64,000 nt of DNA from Chryseobacterium sp. FP211-J200 (lineage in GTDB: Bacteria; Bacteroidota; Bacteroidia; Flavobacteriales; Weeksellaceae). The stretch's first letter is position 1, and each line of letters starts with the position of its first letter. Position numbers and translations under genes: made by a program. The stretch is taken from the NCBI RefSeq assembly GCF_001643375.1, contig NZ_LSHB01000028.1:1-64000 (forward strand), given 5' to 3'. The notes beneath the pieces are model-generated. The model worked only from the letters and a program-made list of their open reading frames with translations. It searched no databases and had not been told where the DNA came from. Below are positions 51,208 to 61,293 of this stretch, in pieces.

Positions 51208-52611
51208 TTAAAAAGTGAAGTAGTCTTTTGCGTTGTTATAACAGATGTCCGAAACTATTTTTCCTACTAGATCCATATCTTGTGGAAGTTCGCCGGATTC
51301 GATCTCGTTTCCTAACAAGTTACACAAAACACGTCTGAAATACTCGTGTCTTGGGAACGAAAGGAAGCTTCTTGAATCGGTCAACATTCCTACGAATGTG
51401 CTGATCAATCCCATGTTGGAAAGGGCGTTCAGTTGTTTTTCCATTCCGTCTTTTTGGTCCAAAAACCACCATCCGGAACCGAATTGTACTTTTCCTTTGA
51501 CAGAACCGTCGTTGAAATTTCCGATCATTGTCGCCATAATTTCGTTGTCGGCAGGATTCAGATTGTAGATGATCGTTTTGGTCAATTTATCTTTTGAATC
51601 CAAAGTATTTAGGAACTTTGAAAGATTGACCGCCTGACCGAAATCGCCGATGGAATCCCAACCTGTGTCTGGTCCTAGAACCTTCAACATTCTTGCATTG
51701 TTGTTTCTCAACGCACCCAAGTGATATTGCTGAACCCAGCCAAATGAATGGTAAGTTTCTCCCAAAAACAACAAAATTGCCGTTTTGAATTGCTCAATTT
51801 GGTGAGGTGTCAAAGTTTCTCCTTTTCTCTTAATTTCAAAAATTGAGTTGATCTCTGAATCTGTGAACGTTTCAAAAGAAATGTTATTCAATCCATGGTC
51901 ACACAATCTGCATCCGTTGGTGTGAAAGTATTCTATTCTTTTGATCAGTGCATCCTGTACATCCTTGTAAGAATTAATTTCGATGCCTGCAGATTCTCCC
52001 AATTTATCGATGTAAGAATTGTAATCCTCATTGTCAATCAAAATCGCTTTATCAGGACGAAAAGCTGTGCTAACAGTGATTCCAATGTTATTTTGTTTGA
52101 TTGTCTGATGATATTCTAAAGTGTCGATTGGATCTTCTGTGGTGCAAACTGTTTCCACATTTCTCATTTTCAACAAGCCGTGAACAGATTTTTCCGGCGT
52201 TTGAAGTTGAGCTGATACATTTTCGTAAACCTGGTCTGCATTTTTTTCATTAAGCAAATCGTAAACGTCAAAATATCTAGCCAATTCCAAATGTGTCCAG
52301 TGGAACAAAGGATTTCTCAAAGTATTCGGAACTGTTTTTGCCCAAGCTGCAAATTTCTCTTTGTCAGAAGCATCTCCGGTAATGAATTTTTCGTTCACGC
52401 CCATCGTTCTCATCGCTCTCCATTTGTAGTGGTCGCCACCGATCCAAACCTGAGTGATATTCTCAAACTGACGGTTCTCTGCAATCTCTTTTGGAGGCAA
52501 ATGGTTGTGATAATCGATGATCGGCTGTTTTTCTGCAAAATTGAAAAACAACTCTTCAGCGAATTTATTTTTTAATAAAAAAGTATCTGTGATGAAAGGT
52601 TTTGTACTCAT
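51208..52611 (-). CDS. uxaC: Glucuronate/galacturonate isomerase
   Basis: The 467-residue protein matches uronate isomerase: early PIIDYHNHLPPKEIAENRQFENITQVWIGGDHYKWRAMRTMG with the metal-binding HxH, ETVCTTEDPIDTLEYH, and the late WWFLDQKDGMEKQLNAL. It converts D-galacturonate to D-tagaturonate. It lies 39 bp after kduD in the operon. Confidence 0.96.
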   Translation of the reverse strand: MSTKPFITDTFLLKNKFAEELFFNFAEKQPIIDYHNHLPPKEIAENRQFENITQVWIGGDHYKWRAMRTMGVNEKFITGDASDKEKFAAWAKTVPNTLRNPLFHWTHLELARYFDVYDLLNEKNADQVYENVSAQLQTPEKSVHGLLKMRNVETVCTTEDPIDTLEYHQTIKQNNIGITVSTAFRPDKAILIDNEDYNSYIDKLGESAGIEINSYKDVQDALIKRIEYFHTNGCRLCDHGLNNISFETFTDSEINSIFEIKRKGETLTPHQIEQFKTAILLFLGETYHSFGWVQQYHLGALRNNNARMLKVLGPDTGWDSIGDFGQAVNLSKFLNTLDSKDKLTKTIIYNLNPADNEIMATMIGNFNDGSVKGKVQFGSGWWFLDQKDGMEKQLNALSNMGLISTFVGMLTDSRSFLSFPRHEYFRRVLCNLLGNEIESGELPQDMDLVGKIVSDICYNNAKDYFTF

Positions 52612-52650
52612 AAGACTAATAGATAATAGACTGATAGATGAAAGACTTAA

Positions 52651-53436
52651 TTATTCGTTGGACGGTTTTCCGATGGTTGCCAAGATTCCGCCATCAACGT
52701 AGATGATCTGTCCGTTGATGAATTGACTTGCTTCTGAGGCTAAGAAAATTGCGGTTCCGGCAAGATCTTCTGGATTTCCCCAACGGCCTTCAGGTGTTCT
52801 GCTGATGATAAATTCGTTGAACGGATTGCCATCCACTCGGATCGGTTCAGTTTGAGACGTTGCAAAATATCCAGGACCAATTCCGTTCACTTGGATATTG
52901 TGTTTTGCCCATTCTGTCGCCAGATTTTTGGTCAGCATTTTCAGTCCGCCTTTTGCCGAAGCGTAAGCCACAACATTATCTCGGCCCAATTCGCTCATCA
53001 TCGAACAAATGTTGATGATCTTTCCAGATCTTCTTTTGATCATATTTCTTGCCACCAATTGTGACATGATGAATGGTCCGGTCAAATCGACATCAATCAC
53101 TTTTCTGAAATCTGAAACTTCCATTTCCAAAGCTGGAATTCTCTTGATGATTCCTGCATTATTAATAAGGATATCGATCTGTTTGTGATTCGCTTCGATC
53201 TCTGCTACTTTTTCGGCAGCGATTTTCTCGTCAGTCACATCAAAAATATAACCTGTTGCTTTGAAACCTTTTGATTGATAATATTTGATAGCTTCTTCCA
53301 ATTTAGATGGCGTCGTGCTAGTGATAACAAGTTCTGCACCTGCTGATCCCAAACCTTCTGCCATTGCCAAACCTAAACCGTGCGTTCCACCGGTGATTGA
53401 AGCTACTTTTCCTGTTAAGTCGAATAAATTTGTCAT
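52651..53436 (-). CDS. kduD: 2-Dehydro-3-deoxy-D-gluconate 5-dehydrogenase
   Basis: The 261-residue SDR has TGGTHGLGLAMAEGL (TGGxxGxG cofactor loop), NNAGIIKR, and YASAKGGLKML (YxxxK). It belongs to the gluconate 5-dehydrogenase group. It converts 2,5-diketo-3-deoxygluconate to KDG with NAD(P)H, right after KduI. It begins 2 bp after the kduI stop, so translation is coupled. Confidence 0.93.
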   Translation of the reverse strand: MTNLFDLTGKVASITGGTHGLGLAMAEGLGSAGAELVITSTTPSKLEEAIKYYQSKGFKATGYIFDVTDEKIAAEKVAEIEANHKQIDILINNAGIIKRIPALEMEVSDFRKVIDVDLTGPFIMSQLVARNMIKRRSGKIINICSMMSELGRDNVVAYASAKGGLKMLTKNLATEWAKHNIQVNGIGPGYFATSQTEPIRVDGNPFNEFIISRTPEGRWGNPEDLAGTAIFLASEASQFINGQIIYVDGGILATIGKPSNE

Positions 53437-53438
53437 AA

Positions 53439-54275
53439 TTATTTTAATTCGTCAGTTTTTACAGCATCCATATCTCCGTAATCCATATTTTCTCCTGCCA
53501 TTCCCCAAATGAAGGTGTAATTAGCAGTTCCAACGCCAGAGTGGATAGACCATTCTGGAGAGATCACGGCGTCTCTGTTTTTCAAGAAGATGTGACGTGT
53601 CTCAGTTGGTTGTCCCATGAAGTGTGAAACCGTTTGCCCTTCTTCCAGATCGAAGTAGAAATAAGCTTCCATTCTTCTGGTGTGCGTGTGAGAAGGCATG
53701 GTGTTCCAAACGCTTCCTTCGTGCAATTCGGTCATTCCCATTTGAAGTTGGCAAGTTTCCAGGACACTGTTCACAATTAATTTGTTGATGGTTCTTCTGT
53801 TGGCATATTTTGCATCGCCCAATTCTACGATCTCAGCTTCAGCTTTTGTAATTTTCTTTGTTGGAAAAGCATGGTGAGCTGGTGCAGAATTGATATAGAA
53901 ATAAGGTTGTTCGCCGTTTACAGCTTCGAAGGTCACTTCTTTGTTTCCTTTTCCTATATATAAGGCTTCCTTATTATTAAGTTCGTAAACCGTTCCATCA
54001 ACAGTCACTTTTCCTTTTCCGCCAACGTTGATGATCCCTAATTCTCTTCTTTCAAGAAAATAAGGAGCTTTCAGTTCATCGATGGTTTCTAAAGTTAAAG
54101 CCTGATCAACTGGCATAATTCCACCAACGATCAAACGGTCGTACATGGTGTAAACCAATTTGATCTGGTTTTCTACGAATAGGTCATTGATAAGAAATTC
54201 TCTTCTTAAGTCTTCGGTTGTGTAATTTTTGGCATCGTTCGGATGATGCGCGTATCGGAATTCTGAATGGGTCAT
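53439..54275 (-). CDS. kduI: 5-Dehydro-4-deoxy-D-glucuronate isomerase
   Basis: The 278-residue cupin-fold enzyme has the metal site in WNTMPSHTHTRRMEAYFYFD and the late GVGTANYTFIWGMAGENMDYGDMD. It isomerises 5-keto-4-deoxyuronate to 2,5-diketo-3-deoxygluconate. It is the first gene of the minus-strand uronate operon, facing the divergent intergenic region with the operator-like sites. Confidence 0.96.
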   Translation of the reverse strand: MTHSEFRYAHHPNDAKNYTTEDLRREFLINDLFVENQIKLVYTMYDRLIVGGIMPVDQALTLETIDELKAPYFLERRELGIINVGGKGKVTVDGTVYELNNKEALYIGKGNKEVTFEAVNGEQPYFYINSAPAHHAFPTKKITKAEAEIVELGDAKYANRRTINKLIVNSVLETCQLQMGMTELHEGSVWNTMPSHTHTRRMEAYFYFDLEEGQTVSHFMGQPTETRHIFLKNRDAVISPEWSIHSGVGTANYTFIWGMAGENMDYGDMDAVKTDELK

Positions 54276-54311
54276 TTTAATCTATATAATGTGAACAAAT
54301 AATTAACGCTG

Positions 54312-54326
54312 TGTAATCGATTGCAT
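54312..54326 (+). promoter_or_regulatory. Operator-like site 1 (kduI side)
   Basis: TGTAATCGATTGCAT is an imperfect palindrome around ATCGAT, like LacI-family operators. It is the exact reverse complement of the site at 54979-54993. It is 37 bp upstream of the kduI ATG. CTTGCTGCAAG, an adjacent perfect 5+5 palindrome, follows at 54329. Confidence 0.7.
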
Positions 54327-54978
54327 TGCTTGCTGCAAGGATTGGCACGAGAAATAATTTTTGTAAATATAAATATAAATTCTAACTGGAAGACAAAAAA
54401 ATGATTTAATTTATATTGTTCTTAAAATCAGTTGATTAATTTCAATTTTAGCGGTTGATTTGAATTTTAAAGTAGTTTTGACTGTCACTTATTTTCACAT
54501 GTATCTATTATTAGAATGTATTTTACAGAATTCATAATAAAACTGTAAATATCTCTTAAATTAATAAAATAAATTTTTAAGATACTGATAATCAGTGTTT
54601 TGTTGTGGCTTTTTATTTGTTATGCTTTTATTTCTAAGATGACCTCAAAAATGTGTTTTTGACATAAAAAAAGTCAATTTTGCTAAAATTGGCATTGTTA
54701 AGTTAATTTTTGGTTAATTAAAACTGGGCCAGATTTTTACTTTTTTGACACAATTTATATCGATATGATAACAGTCAATATTTTTTTTCAATAAAAAAGG
54801 ATTCAAAATAAAATTTTACTTATCATTTTAAATATTTGATTAATAGTTATTTGTGAATTACCTTATCATAAAATTCAATGTAATGTTAAATTAGTATGAA
54901 TAAAAACGTGGTTTTTTCTATCTGCTAATTAAAAAATAATCTTAGTTTAGTCGAGTTAAGAAATCGTTAACAAAAATA
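54327..54978. other. Divergent intergenic region of the pectin locus
   Basis: No gene is seen in this AT-rich stretch. It holds a perfect palindrome ACTGATAATCAGT (54584-54596) and an inverted repeat CAATTTT/AAAATTG (54675-54691). A direct repeat built on GTTGATT...AATTTTA (54430-54471) is also present. These could be binding sites or spacers for two divergent promoters. Confidence 0.5.
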
Positions 54979-54993
54979 ATGCAATCGATTACA
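54979..54993 (+). promoter_or_regulatory. Operator-like site 2 (susC side)
   Basis: ATGCAATCGATTACA is the exact reverse complement of site 1. It overlaps TACATTTC (54990-54997), one base from a TAnnTTTG -7 box, so a bound repressor would block this promoter. It lies 56 bp upstream of the susC ATG. Confidence 0.7.
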
Positions 54994-55048
54994 TTTCTAT
55001 ACGGTTTTGTTGGAATAATTATCAAAGTAAAAACATTACTAAAACTAA

Positions 55049-58000
55049 ATGTCTATGAGTGGTTTAAAATTAGGTATCCAAAGTGCTTTTATAAAAACGA
55101 CGATCGCATCTGTCTTTTTATTGCCGGCATTTGGATTAGCTCAAGAGTTGATCAAAGTTGCCGGGACGATAACTTCTGATCAGAACAAACCTGTCCAGAA
55201 TGTAGAGATCACGGTCAGAAACTCGAAGTTTTCTACAATGACGGACAAGGCTGGAAAGTATGAATTGAATGTGCCAAAAAATGCTACGCTGGTTATCCGG
55301 TCAAAAGGATTCGAAGAGCAGGAAATGAATGTGGATGGCAAAAATGTGATCAATATTGTTCTTGCTAAGTATGATTCGAGCAAAGAGAAATCTATAGACG
55401 AGGTTGTTTTGGTAGGTTATACCAAAGTTTCCAAAAAAGATGTGACCAATGCAGTATCATCTGTAAAAGGTGAAGCGTTGAAGGATATGCCGGTAAACAG
55501 TGCTGCAGAAGCGATCCAAGGTAGACTTGCCGGGGTACAGGTGCAGACCAGTGAAGGCTCTCCTGGTGCAGAGGTAGATATCAAGGTGAGAGGCGGAACT
55601 TCTATCACTGGAAGTAATGCGCCTCTATACATCGTAGATGGTATCCAAATGGACAACGCAATGTCTCTACTTTCTCCTAAGGAAATAGAATCTATTGAAG
55701 TTTTGAAGGATGCATCTTCAACTTCTATCTATGGTTCCAGAGGGGCAAACGGAATTGTTTTGATCACGACAAAAAGTGGTCGTAAAAGAGTAGGGACAAC
55801 TATCAATTACAACGGTTTTACTGGGGTAAGAAAAATAATGAACACATTAGATGTTCTGGATCCATACGAATTTGTATTATATCAATACGAGCTCTACAAC
55901 AAAGCAAATGTTGAGACCGATGTCTTGGCTTTTGCGACGAGATATGGCGCATACAGTGAGTTGGAAAGCAAATACAAGAGTGTCAAAAAAAGAGATTGGC
56001 AAGATGAGCTTTTTGGGAGTGAGGCATTTAATTTCACACATAACCTTACCCTTAACGGTGGTTCCGAAAAATCAGCATTTTCATTGACATTGAATCATGT
56101 GGAAGAAGATGGGATCATGTTGGGTTCTGGATTCAAAAGAAGTATGGCCAACTTCAAATATGATTATGATATCAGCAAAAAATTAAAAGTTGGTTTCAAT
56201 ACAAGATACAGCCGATCTATGATCAATGGCGTAGGAACCTCAAACAGTGGTTCTCAAGGTAATAACAGGTTGAGAAACTCTGTGAGATACCAGCCTTTTG
56301 AAGGAGGGTCCAACGTACCAGTAGATGATTTTGATCCTAACTATGCGACCAATACCAACTTGGTAAACCCACTTATCCTAAACGATAATGAGGTGAGAAA
56401 CAACGGCTCTAATGACCTCTTGTTAAATGCATATCTAAATTATAACATTACAAAAGATCTAAGCTTCAGAAGTGTTATTGGATATGTACAGAGAGATATT
56501 GCGACCAATCAGTTTTGGGGTACTGTAACTTCTGCAGCTAGAGCAAATGCTGATATGCCAATCGTTCAGTTGGACCGATCACAAACCAGAAGGATCACCA
56601 ACACCAATACTTTGAACTATACCAAGAAATTTGGTGGACATAAAGTCGATTTTCTACTAGGTCAGGAGACGATCCAGACAGACGGTGAATCCAGCTACAA
56701 CTATGTAAAATGGTTCCCAAAATCGATCCTGCCAAACGAAGCATTTGCCAACATCCAAAGTGCAACGCCTCCTGCAGGAATGGTTCAAGATGCAGCTAGA
56801 ACAGCTTCATTGGCGCCAGACCGTTTGGCATCTTTCTTTGCCCGTGCCAATTATATTTTTGCAAACAAGTATATCGCAACATTTTCTGTAAGAGCGGATG
56901 GTTCCAACGTTTTCAAGGATGGCAATCGTTGGGGTTACTTCCCGGCTGGATCATTGGCTTGGAAAATTAATGAAGAGAACTTCCTGAAAGATGTAAATTG
57001 GGTAGACGAGTTGAAGATGCGTGTAGGATATGGTCTTTCGGGGAACAACAGGATCACTTCTTACCTTTGGGCCAACTTCTACAGTACCAATGCAAACAAC
57101 GGATATACATTTGGGACAGCGGTGACTCCTGGAGCGGCATTGTCAACAACTCAGGCAAATCCTAATGTAAGCTGGGAAGCTACTGTTTCCAAAAATGCCG
57201 GTTTCGATTTTGAATTTTTCAATCACAGATTATATGGTAGTGTAGACGGATATATTACAGATACCAAAGACCTATTGGTATTGGCAAAAGTTCCTTTTCC
57301 TGGATATAACAATCAATTTCAGAACTCTGGTAAGACAAGAAACAAAGGTTTGGAATTTACAGTCGGTGGTATCATCGTCAACAAAGAAGATTTCACTTGG
57401 AAAACAGATATCAATATTTCTGCCAATAAGAATGAGATCTTAAGCTTAGGAAGTGGAGTAGGTCCTGGTATGGATTCTTACCTAGTACAATCTGGAGGGA
57501 TTGGAGGCTTTGATTTTATCGCCAAAGTTGGAAGTCCGGTGGGAACTTATTATGGATATGTGACCGAGGGAAGATACGAGATCAGTGATTTCAATTATAA
57601 CGCTACAACACAGGCCTACACTTTGAAATCCGGTATTCCGAGTAACAGTTCTATTGCCCTTGGATCAAAGGCGCCGCAGCCTGGAGACCTTAAACTTAAA
57701 GACCTGAATGGAGACGGACAGATCACCGAGGCGGACAGACAAGAGCTTGGAAGTGCTTAGCCGAAGTTTTACGGTGGTTTCAACCAAACTTTCCGTTACA
57801 AAAACTTTGATATGAGTTTGTTCTTCAACTTCTCTGTAGGAAATAAAGTGTACAATGCCAATAAGATCGAAAATACAACGCAGTATCTTTATAAAGACAA
57901 CAACATGGCAGCAGAAGTGGCTGACAGATGGAAATGGTTTGACAACAATGGTGTGAAGGTGAACGACCCAACTGCATTAGCAGCGTTGAATGCCAACACA

Positions 58001-58300
58001 ACAATGTGGACACCTCCAGGCGGACAATATATTTTGCATTCTTACGGTATCGAAGATGGATCTTTCTTGAGGTTGAACAACGTAACGTTAGGTTATACAT
58101 TGCCAACAGGCTCATTAGAAATGATAGGAGTGAAAAACTTTAGATTATATGCAACGGTGAACAACTTATTTGTCATCACAAAATATTCAGGATTTGATCC
58201 GGAAGCTAGTACAAGAAGAAATCCTTTGACGCCGGGAGTTGATTACTCAGCTTATCCTCGTAGTAGATTTTTTGTAACAGGTGTAGATATCACTTTCTAA
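55049..58300 (+). pseudogene. susC: SusC/RagA-family TonB-dependent receptor, interrupted by an in-frame TAG
   Basis: The gene reads as a normal SusC: signal region, carboxypeptidase-like beta-sandwich (VAGTITSDQNKPVQNVEITVRN), plug (EVVLVGYTKVSKKDVTNAVSSVKGEALKDMPVNSAAEAIQGRLAGVQVQ) and barrel. At 57758-57760 it has TAG where family members have a sense codon: ...ELGSA-stop-PKFYGGFNQTF.... The same frame continues to 58300 and ends VTGVDITF, the terminal aromatic needed for barrel insertion. A C-to-T change of CAG would explain it. The truncated product (903 residues) lacks the last strands. The predicted substrate is pectin oligosaccharides, with SusD 12 bp downstream. Confidence 0.85.
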
Positions 58301-58312
58301 AAATTATTAAAA

Positions 58313-60139
58313 ATGAAAAAAACAAGATCAATATTTATAACAGGTTGCTTGATGGGAGCCTTATTCTTTAACTCTTCTTGCAACGATTTCTTGGAACCGG
58401 AAAACCTTTCAAGTGTTTCAGAGGCCAGGCAGTTCGATAGTGTATCAGATACTTTTACTGCTTTGGTAGGAGTTTATGCGCAGTTGGCTGGTGACGATGG
58501 GTACGGACAAAGGATCGCATTGATCCTTCCGCATTCAGGTGACGATTACAGAACTTCTGGCAGTTACAGTTGTAACGATAGAAGAGGTGTTGCAACATTT
58601 GGTGCATGTCCTACAAATACAGAGCTTAACGGTCCATTTTCAAAACTGTATACTGGGATCGAGCGTGCTAATTTTTGTATCAAAAATATCCCTTTATCTC
58701 CAGTTTACCAGACAGGAACTGAAGAAGACAAAAAATTAATGGATAGATATCTTGGCGAAGCTCTTACGCTGAGAGCACAGTTTTATTACGAGCTCATCAG
58801 AAATTGGGGCGACGTGCCATATTACCCTGTTCCGGCAGCGGATATGGCAGAACAATATTTGCCAAAAACAGATAGAGATGTGATCTACGAGCAGATGATC
58901 GAAGACCTTGGTCGTGCTGCAACTCTTGTACCTTGGAGATCCGAAGGTGGAACGCCAAACGCAAGGTTATCAAAAGCCGCTGTCAAAGGACTTAGAGCAA
59001 GAATTGCTTTGGCAAGGGCAGGATATTCATTGAGAAGAAGTCCTCAGATCATGGCTCAAGGGTCCAATCCGCAGAAATATTATCAGATCGCTTTGGACGA
59101 GTGCAGAGATATTATGAACCATCCGGGCGAACATAGCCTGAATCCCAGCTACGAAAATGTTTTCAGATCGCTGCACACCAACTCTCAGGATGCTACCAAC
59201 GAAATTATTTTTGCAATAGGCGCTTTTGGAGGTAACTCGAGAACAGATAGTAAAATCGGTTATTATAATGGATTGAAGCATGATGACAACTCCAGCTGGA
59301 AAGGTGGTGGCGGTATCAATGCATTGCCAACATATTTTTATGAGTTTTCAAAATATGACCTTCGTAGAGATATGAATGTGGGTATTTACAAAGTAAATAA
59401 TACAAATCAGGCAGAACTAGTTCCTGCAAATGGCTTTACAGATTCCAAATATCGTAAATCATGGACTGGTATTACCGGACCTTCTCAGAATCTTGCGGTT
59501 GACTGGCCAATGATCCGTCTTTCTGATGTTATGCTAATGTTCGCAGAAGCGGATAATGAAATCAATGGTGCACCATCTCAAGATGCCAAAAATGCACTTT
59601 TAGCGGTTAGAAGCAGAGCTTATGCGGGTAATCTTGGTCAAGTTGGAACTATTCCTTCGGATAAAGCAGGTTTTTTCAATGCGATTGTTAAAGAGAGATT
59701 ATTGGAACTTGGATCAGAGGGCATCAGAAAATATGACCTTATCCGTTGGAACCTTATCGCATCCAAAATCGCTGAGACCAAACAAAAACTTACAGATTTT
59801 ATCAACGGAACTGGTGCCTACGCCAATGTCCCTTTGGATATCTACTACAAGCCTTCTGTTTATGATCCGACAAAAACAGCTCAGCAGAATGTAACAGCTA
59901 TCGATTTATATACCGTCGGAGCAGATAAGTCAGAAGTGTTTTATCAACCGACACAATCTGCAACTCTTCCTGTTGGCTACAAAAAAATAGCGTGGAGATC
60001 AGGCGTTGCAGCGACTTATGTTAATGATCCGGCAGGCGGATACGCTCAGTACTTCGAGCCTAATAAAAGAGAATTACTACCGATCTATTTTGAATACATT
60101 CAGAATAATTACAATCTTACACAAGATTATGGGTATTAG
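58313..60139 (+). CDS. susD: SusD/RagB-family nutrient-binding outer membrane lipoprotein
   Basis: The 608-residue protein has a lipoprotein signal with Cys in FFNSSCNDFLEPENLSS. It shows the SusD TPR-helix pattern (DRYLGEALTLRAQFYYELIRNWGDVPYYPVPA, ARIALARAGYSLR, DWPMIRLSDVMLMFAEADNEI, KERLLELGSEGIRKYDLIRWNLI). It caps the SusC channel and binds glycans at the surface. The pectin enzymes downstream and uronate genes upstream suggest pectic oligosaccharides. Confidence 0.95.
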   Translation: MKKTRSIFITGCLMGALFFNSSCNDFLEPENLSSVSEARQFDSVSDTFTALVGVYAQLAGDDGYGQRIALILPHSGDDYRTSGSYSCNDRRGVATFGACPTNTELNGPFSKLYTGIERANFCIKNIPLSPVYQTGTEEDKKLMDRYLGEALTLRAQFYYELIRNWGDVPYYPVPAADMAEQYLPKTDRDVIYEQMIEDLGRAATLVPWRSEGGTPNARLSKAAVKGLRARIALARAGYSLRRSPQIMAQGSNPQKYYQIALDECRDIMNHPGEHSLNPSYENVFRSLHTNSQDATNEIIFAIGAFGGNSRTDSKIGYYNGLKHDDNSSWKGGGGINALPTYFYEFSKYDLRRDMNVGIYKVNNTNQAELVPANGFTDSKYRKSWTGITGPSQNLAVDWPMIRLSDVMLMFAEADNEINGAPSQDAKNALLAVRSRAYAGNLGQVGTIPSDKAGFFNAIVKERLLELGSEGIRKYDLIRWNLIASKIAETKQKLTDFINGTGAYANVPLDIYYKPSVYDPTKTAQQNVTAIDLYTVGADKSEVFYQPTQSATLPVGYKKIAWRSGVAATYVNDPAGGYAQYFEPNKRELLPIYFEYIQNNYNLTQDYGY

Positions 60140-60174
60140 TAATAAAAAACATTCATATTTTTAATTTTTTTCTT

Positions 60175-60206
60175 ACAGACTTTCTCCCTTCTGGGAGTGA
60201 GTCTGT
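60175..60206 (+). terminator. Hairpin between susD and the pectin methylesterase gene
   Basis: ACAGACT-TT-CTCCC pairs with GGGAG-TG-AGTCTGT across TTCT, a long stem with one internal loop. The following ATTTTAC is a weak T run. It may reduce read-through or protect the 3' end of the susCD message. Confidence 0.65.
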
Positions 60207-60233
60207 ATTTTACTAAACAAACGGACCGTTTCT

Positions 60234-61247
60234 ATGAAGATCTCCAAATTTTTCAAAAATATAGCATTCCTATCTCTACTTTCAGCAGTGGTATTCAGTA
60301 TTCTTTCTTTCAAAATTAATGATGATAAGACCATCGTAGTTTCGAAGGACGGAAAAGGGGATTTTACCACAATTCAACAGGCTGTCAATTCTGTAGAAGA
60401 AGGGAAAACGATGAGGACAAAGATCATTGTGAAACCAGGAACTTACAGAGAAAAGATTACCATTCCCGCAACAAAAAGTGCAATCAGTTTGATTGGCGAA
60501 AATGCGGAAAACACCATCTTGGTCTACGGCGATTTTGCCTCCAAACAAAATCAAGAGGGCAAAAATATCGGTACCACCGGATCATCATCTATCTTTATTT
60601 TTTCTGATGATTTTTCTGCTAAAAACATCACCTTTCAAAACGATGCAGGTCCGGTGGGACAAGCCGTAGCTGTTCTTACGACGGGAGACAGGTTGTCATT
60701 TGAGAACTGTAGATTTTTAGGATTCCAAGACACACTTTACACAAAGGGAACGCAGGACAATCCTGACAAAAGCAAACCTTCCCGCAATTATTTCAAAAAC
60801 TGTTACATAGAAGGGACAACCGATTATATTTTCGGAGCTGGCACTGCTGTTTTTGAAAACTGTACTATTTATTCTAAAAAAAATGCCTCGTACGTCACGG
60901 CAGCTTCCACACCTGAAGGCAGTGAATTTGGTTATGTTTTTATTAATTGTAAAATTACTGGAGATGCAGACTCAAATTCTGTATATTTGGGAAGACCTTG
61001 GCGTCCTTTTGCGCGGACAGTTTACATGAACTGTGCAATCGATTCCACAATAAAACCGGAAGGTTGGCACAATTGGGGAAAAGCGGATGCTGAGCAAACC
61101 ACGTTTTATGGCGAATACAATTCCAAAGGTCTAGGAGGCGATTCATCGAAAAGAGTGAGCTGGTCACATCAACTTACAAAAAAAGAAAGCAAAAAGTATA
61201 CAGCAAAGAATATTTTAAAGGGTAATGACAATTGGAATTTGAAGTGA
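60234..61247 (+). CDS. Pectin methylesterase (CE8)
   Basis: The 337-residue protein has a signal/anchor segment (IAFLSLLSAVVFSILSF) and the CE8 pattern. GQAVAV and FLGFQDTLY carry the catalytic Asp and Gln, CYIEGTTDYIFGAGTAVFENC holds the second Asp, and YLGRPWRPFARTVYMNC follows. It removes methyl esters from homogalacturonan so that pectate lyase can cut. It precedes the PL1 gene (46 bp). Confidence 0.95.
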   Translation: MKISKFFKNIAFLSLLSAVVFSILSFKINDDKTIVVSKDGKGDFTTIQQAVNSVEEGKTMRTKIIVKPGTYREKITIPATKSAISLIGENAENTILVYGDFASKQNQEGKNIGTTGSSSIFIFSDDFSAKNITFQNDAGPVGQAVAVLTTGDRLSFENCRFLGFQDTLYTKGTQDNPDKSKPSRNYFKNCYIEGTTDYIFGAGTAVFENCTIYSKKNASYVTAASTPEGSEFGYVFINCKITGDADSNSVYLGRPWRPFARTVYMNCAIDSTIKPEGWHNWGKADAEQTTFYGEYNSKGLGGDSSKRVSWSHQLTKKESKKYTAKNILKGNDNWNLK

Positions 61248-61293
61248 AAATTCCCTCAATGATCTCCTCGTAAATAACCACCAACAATTGTAA

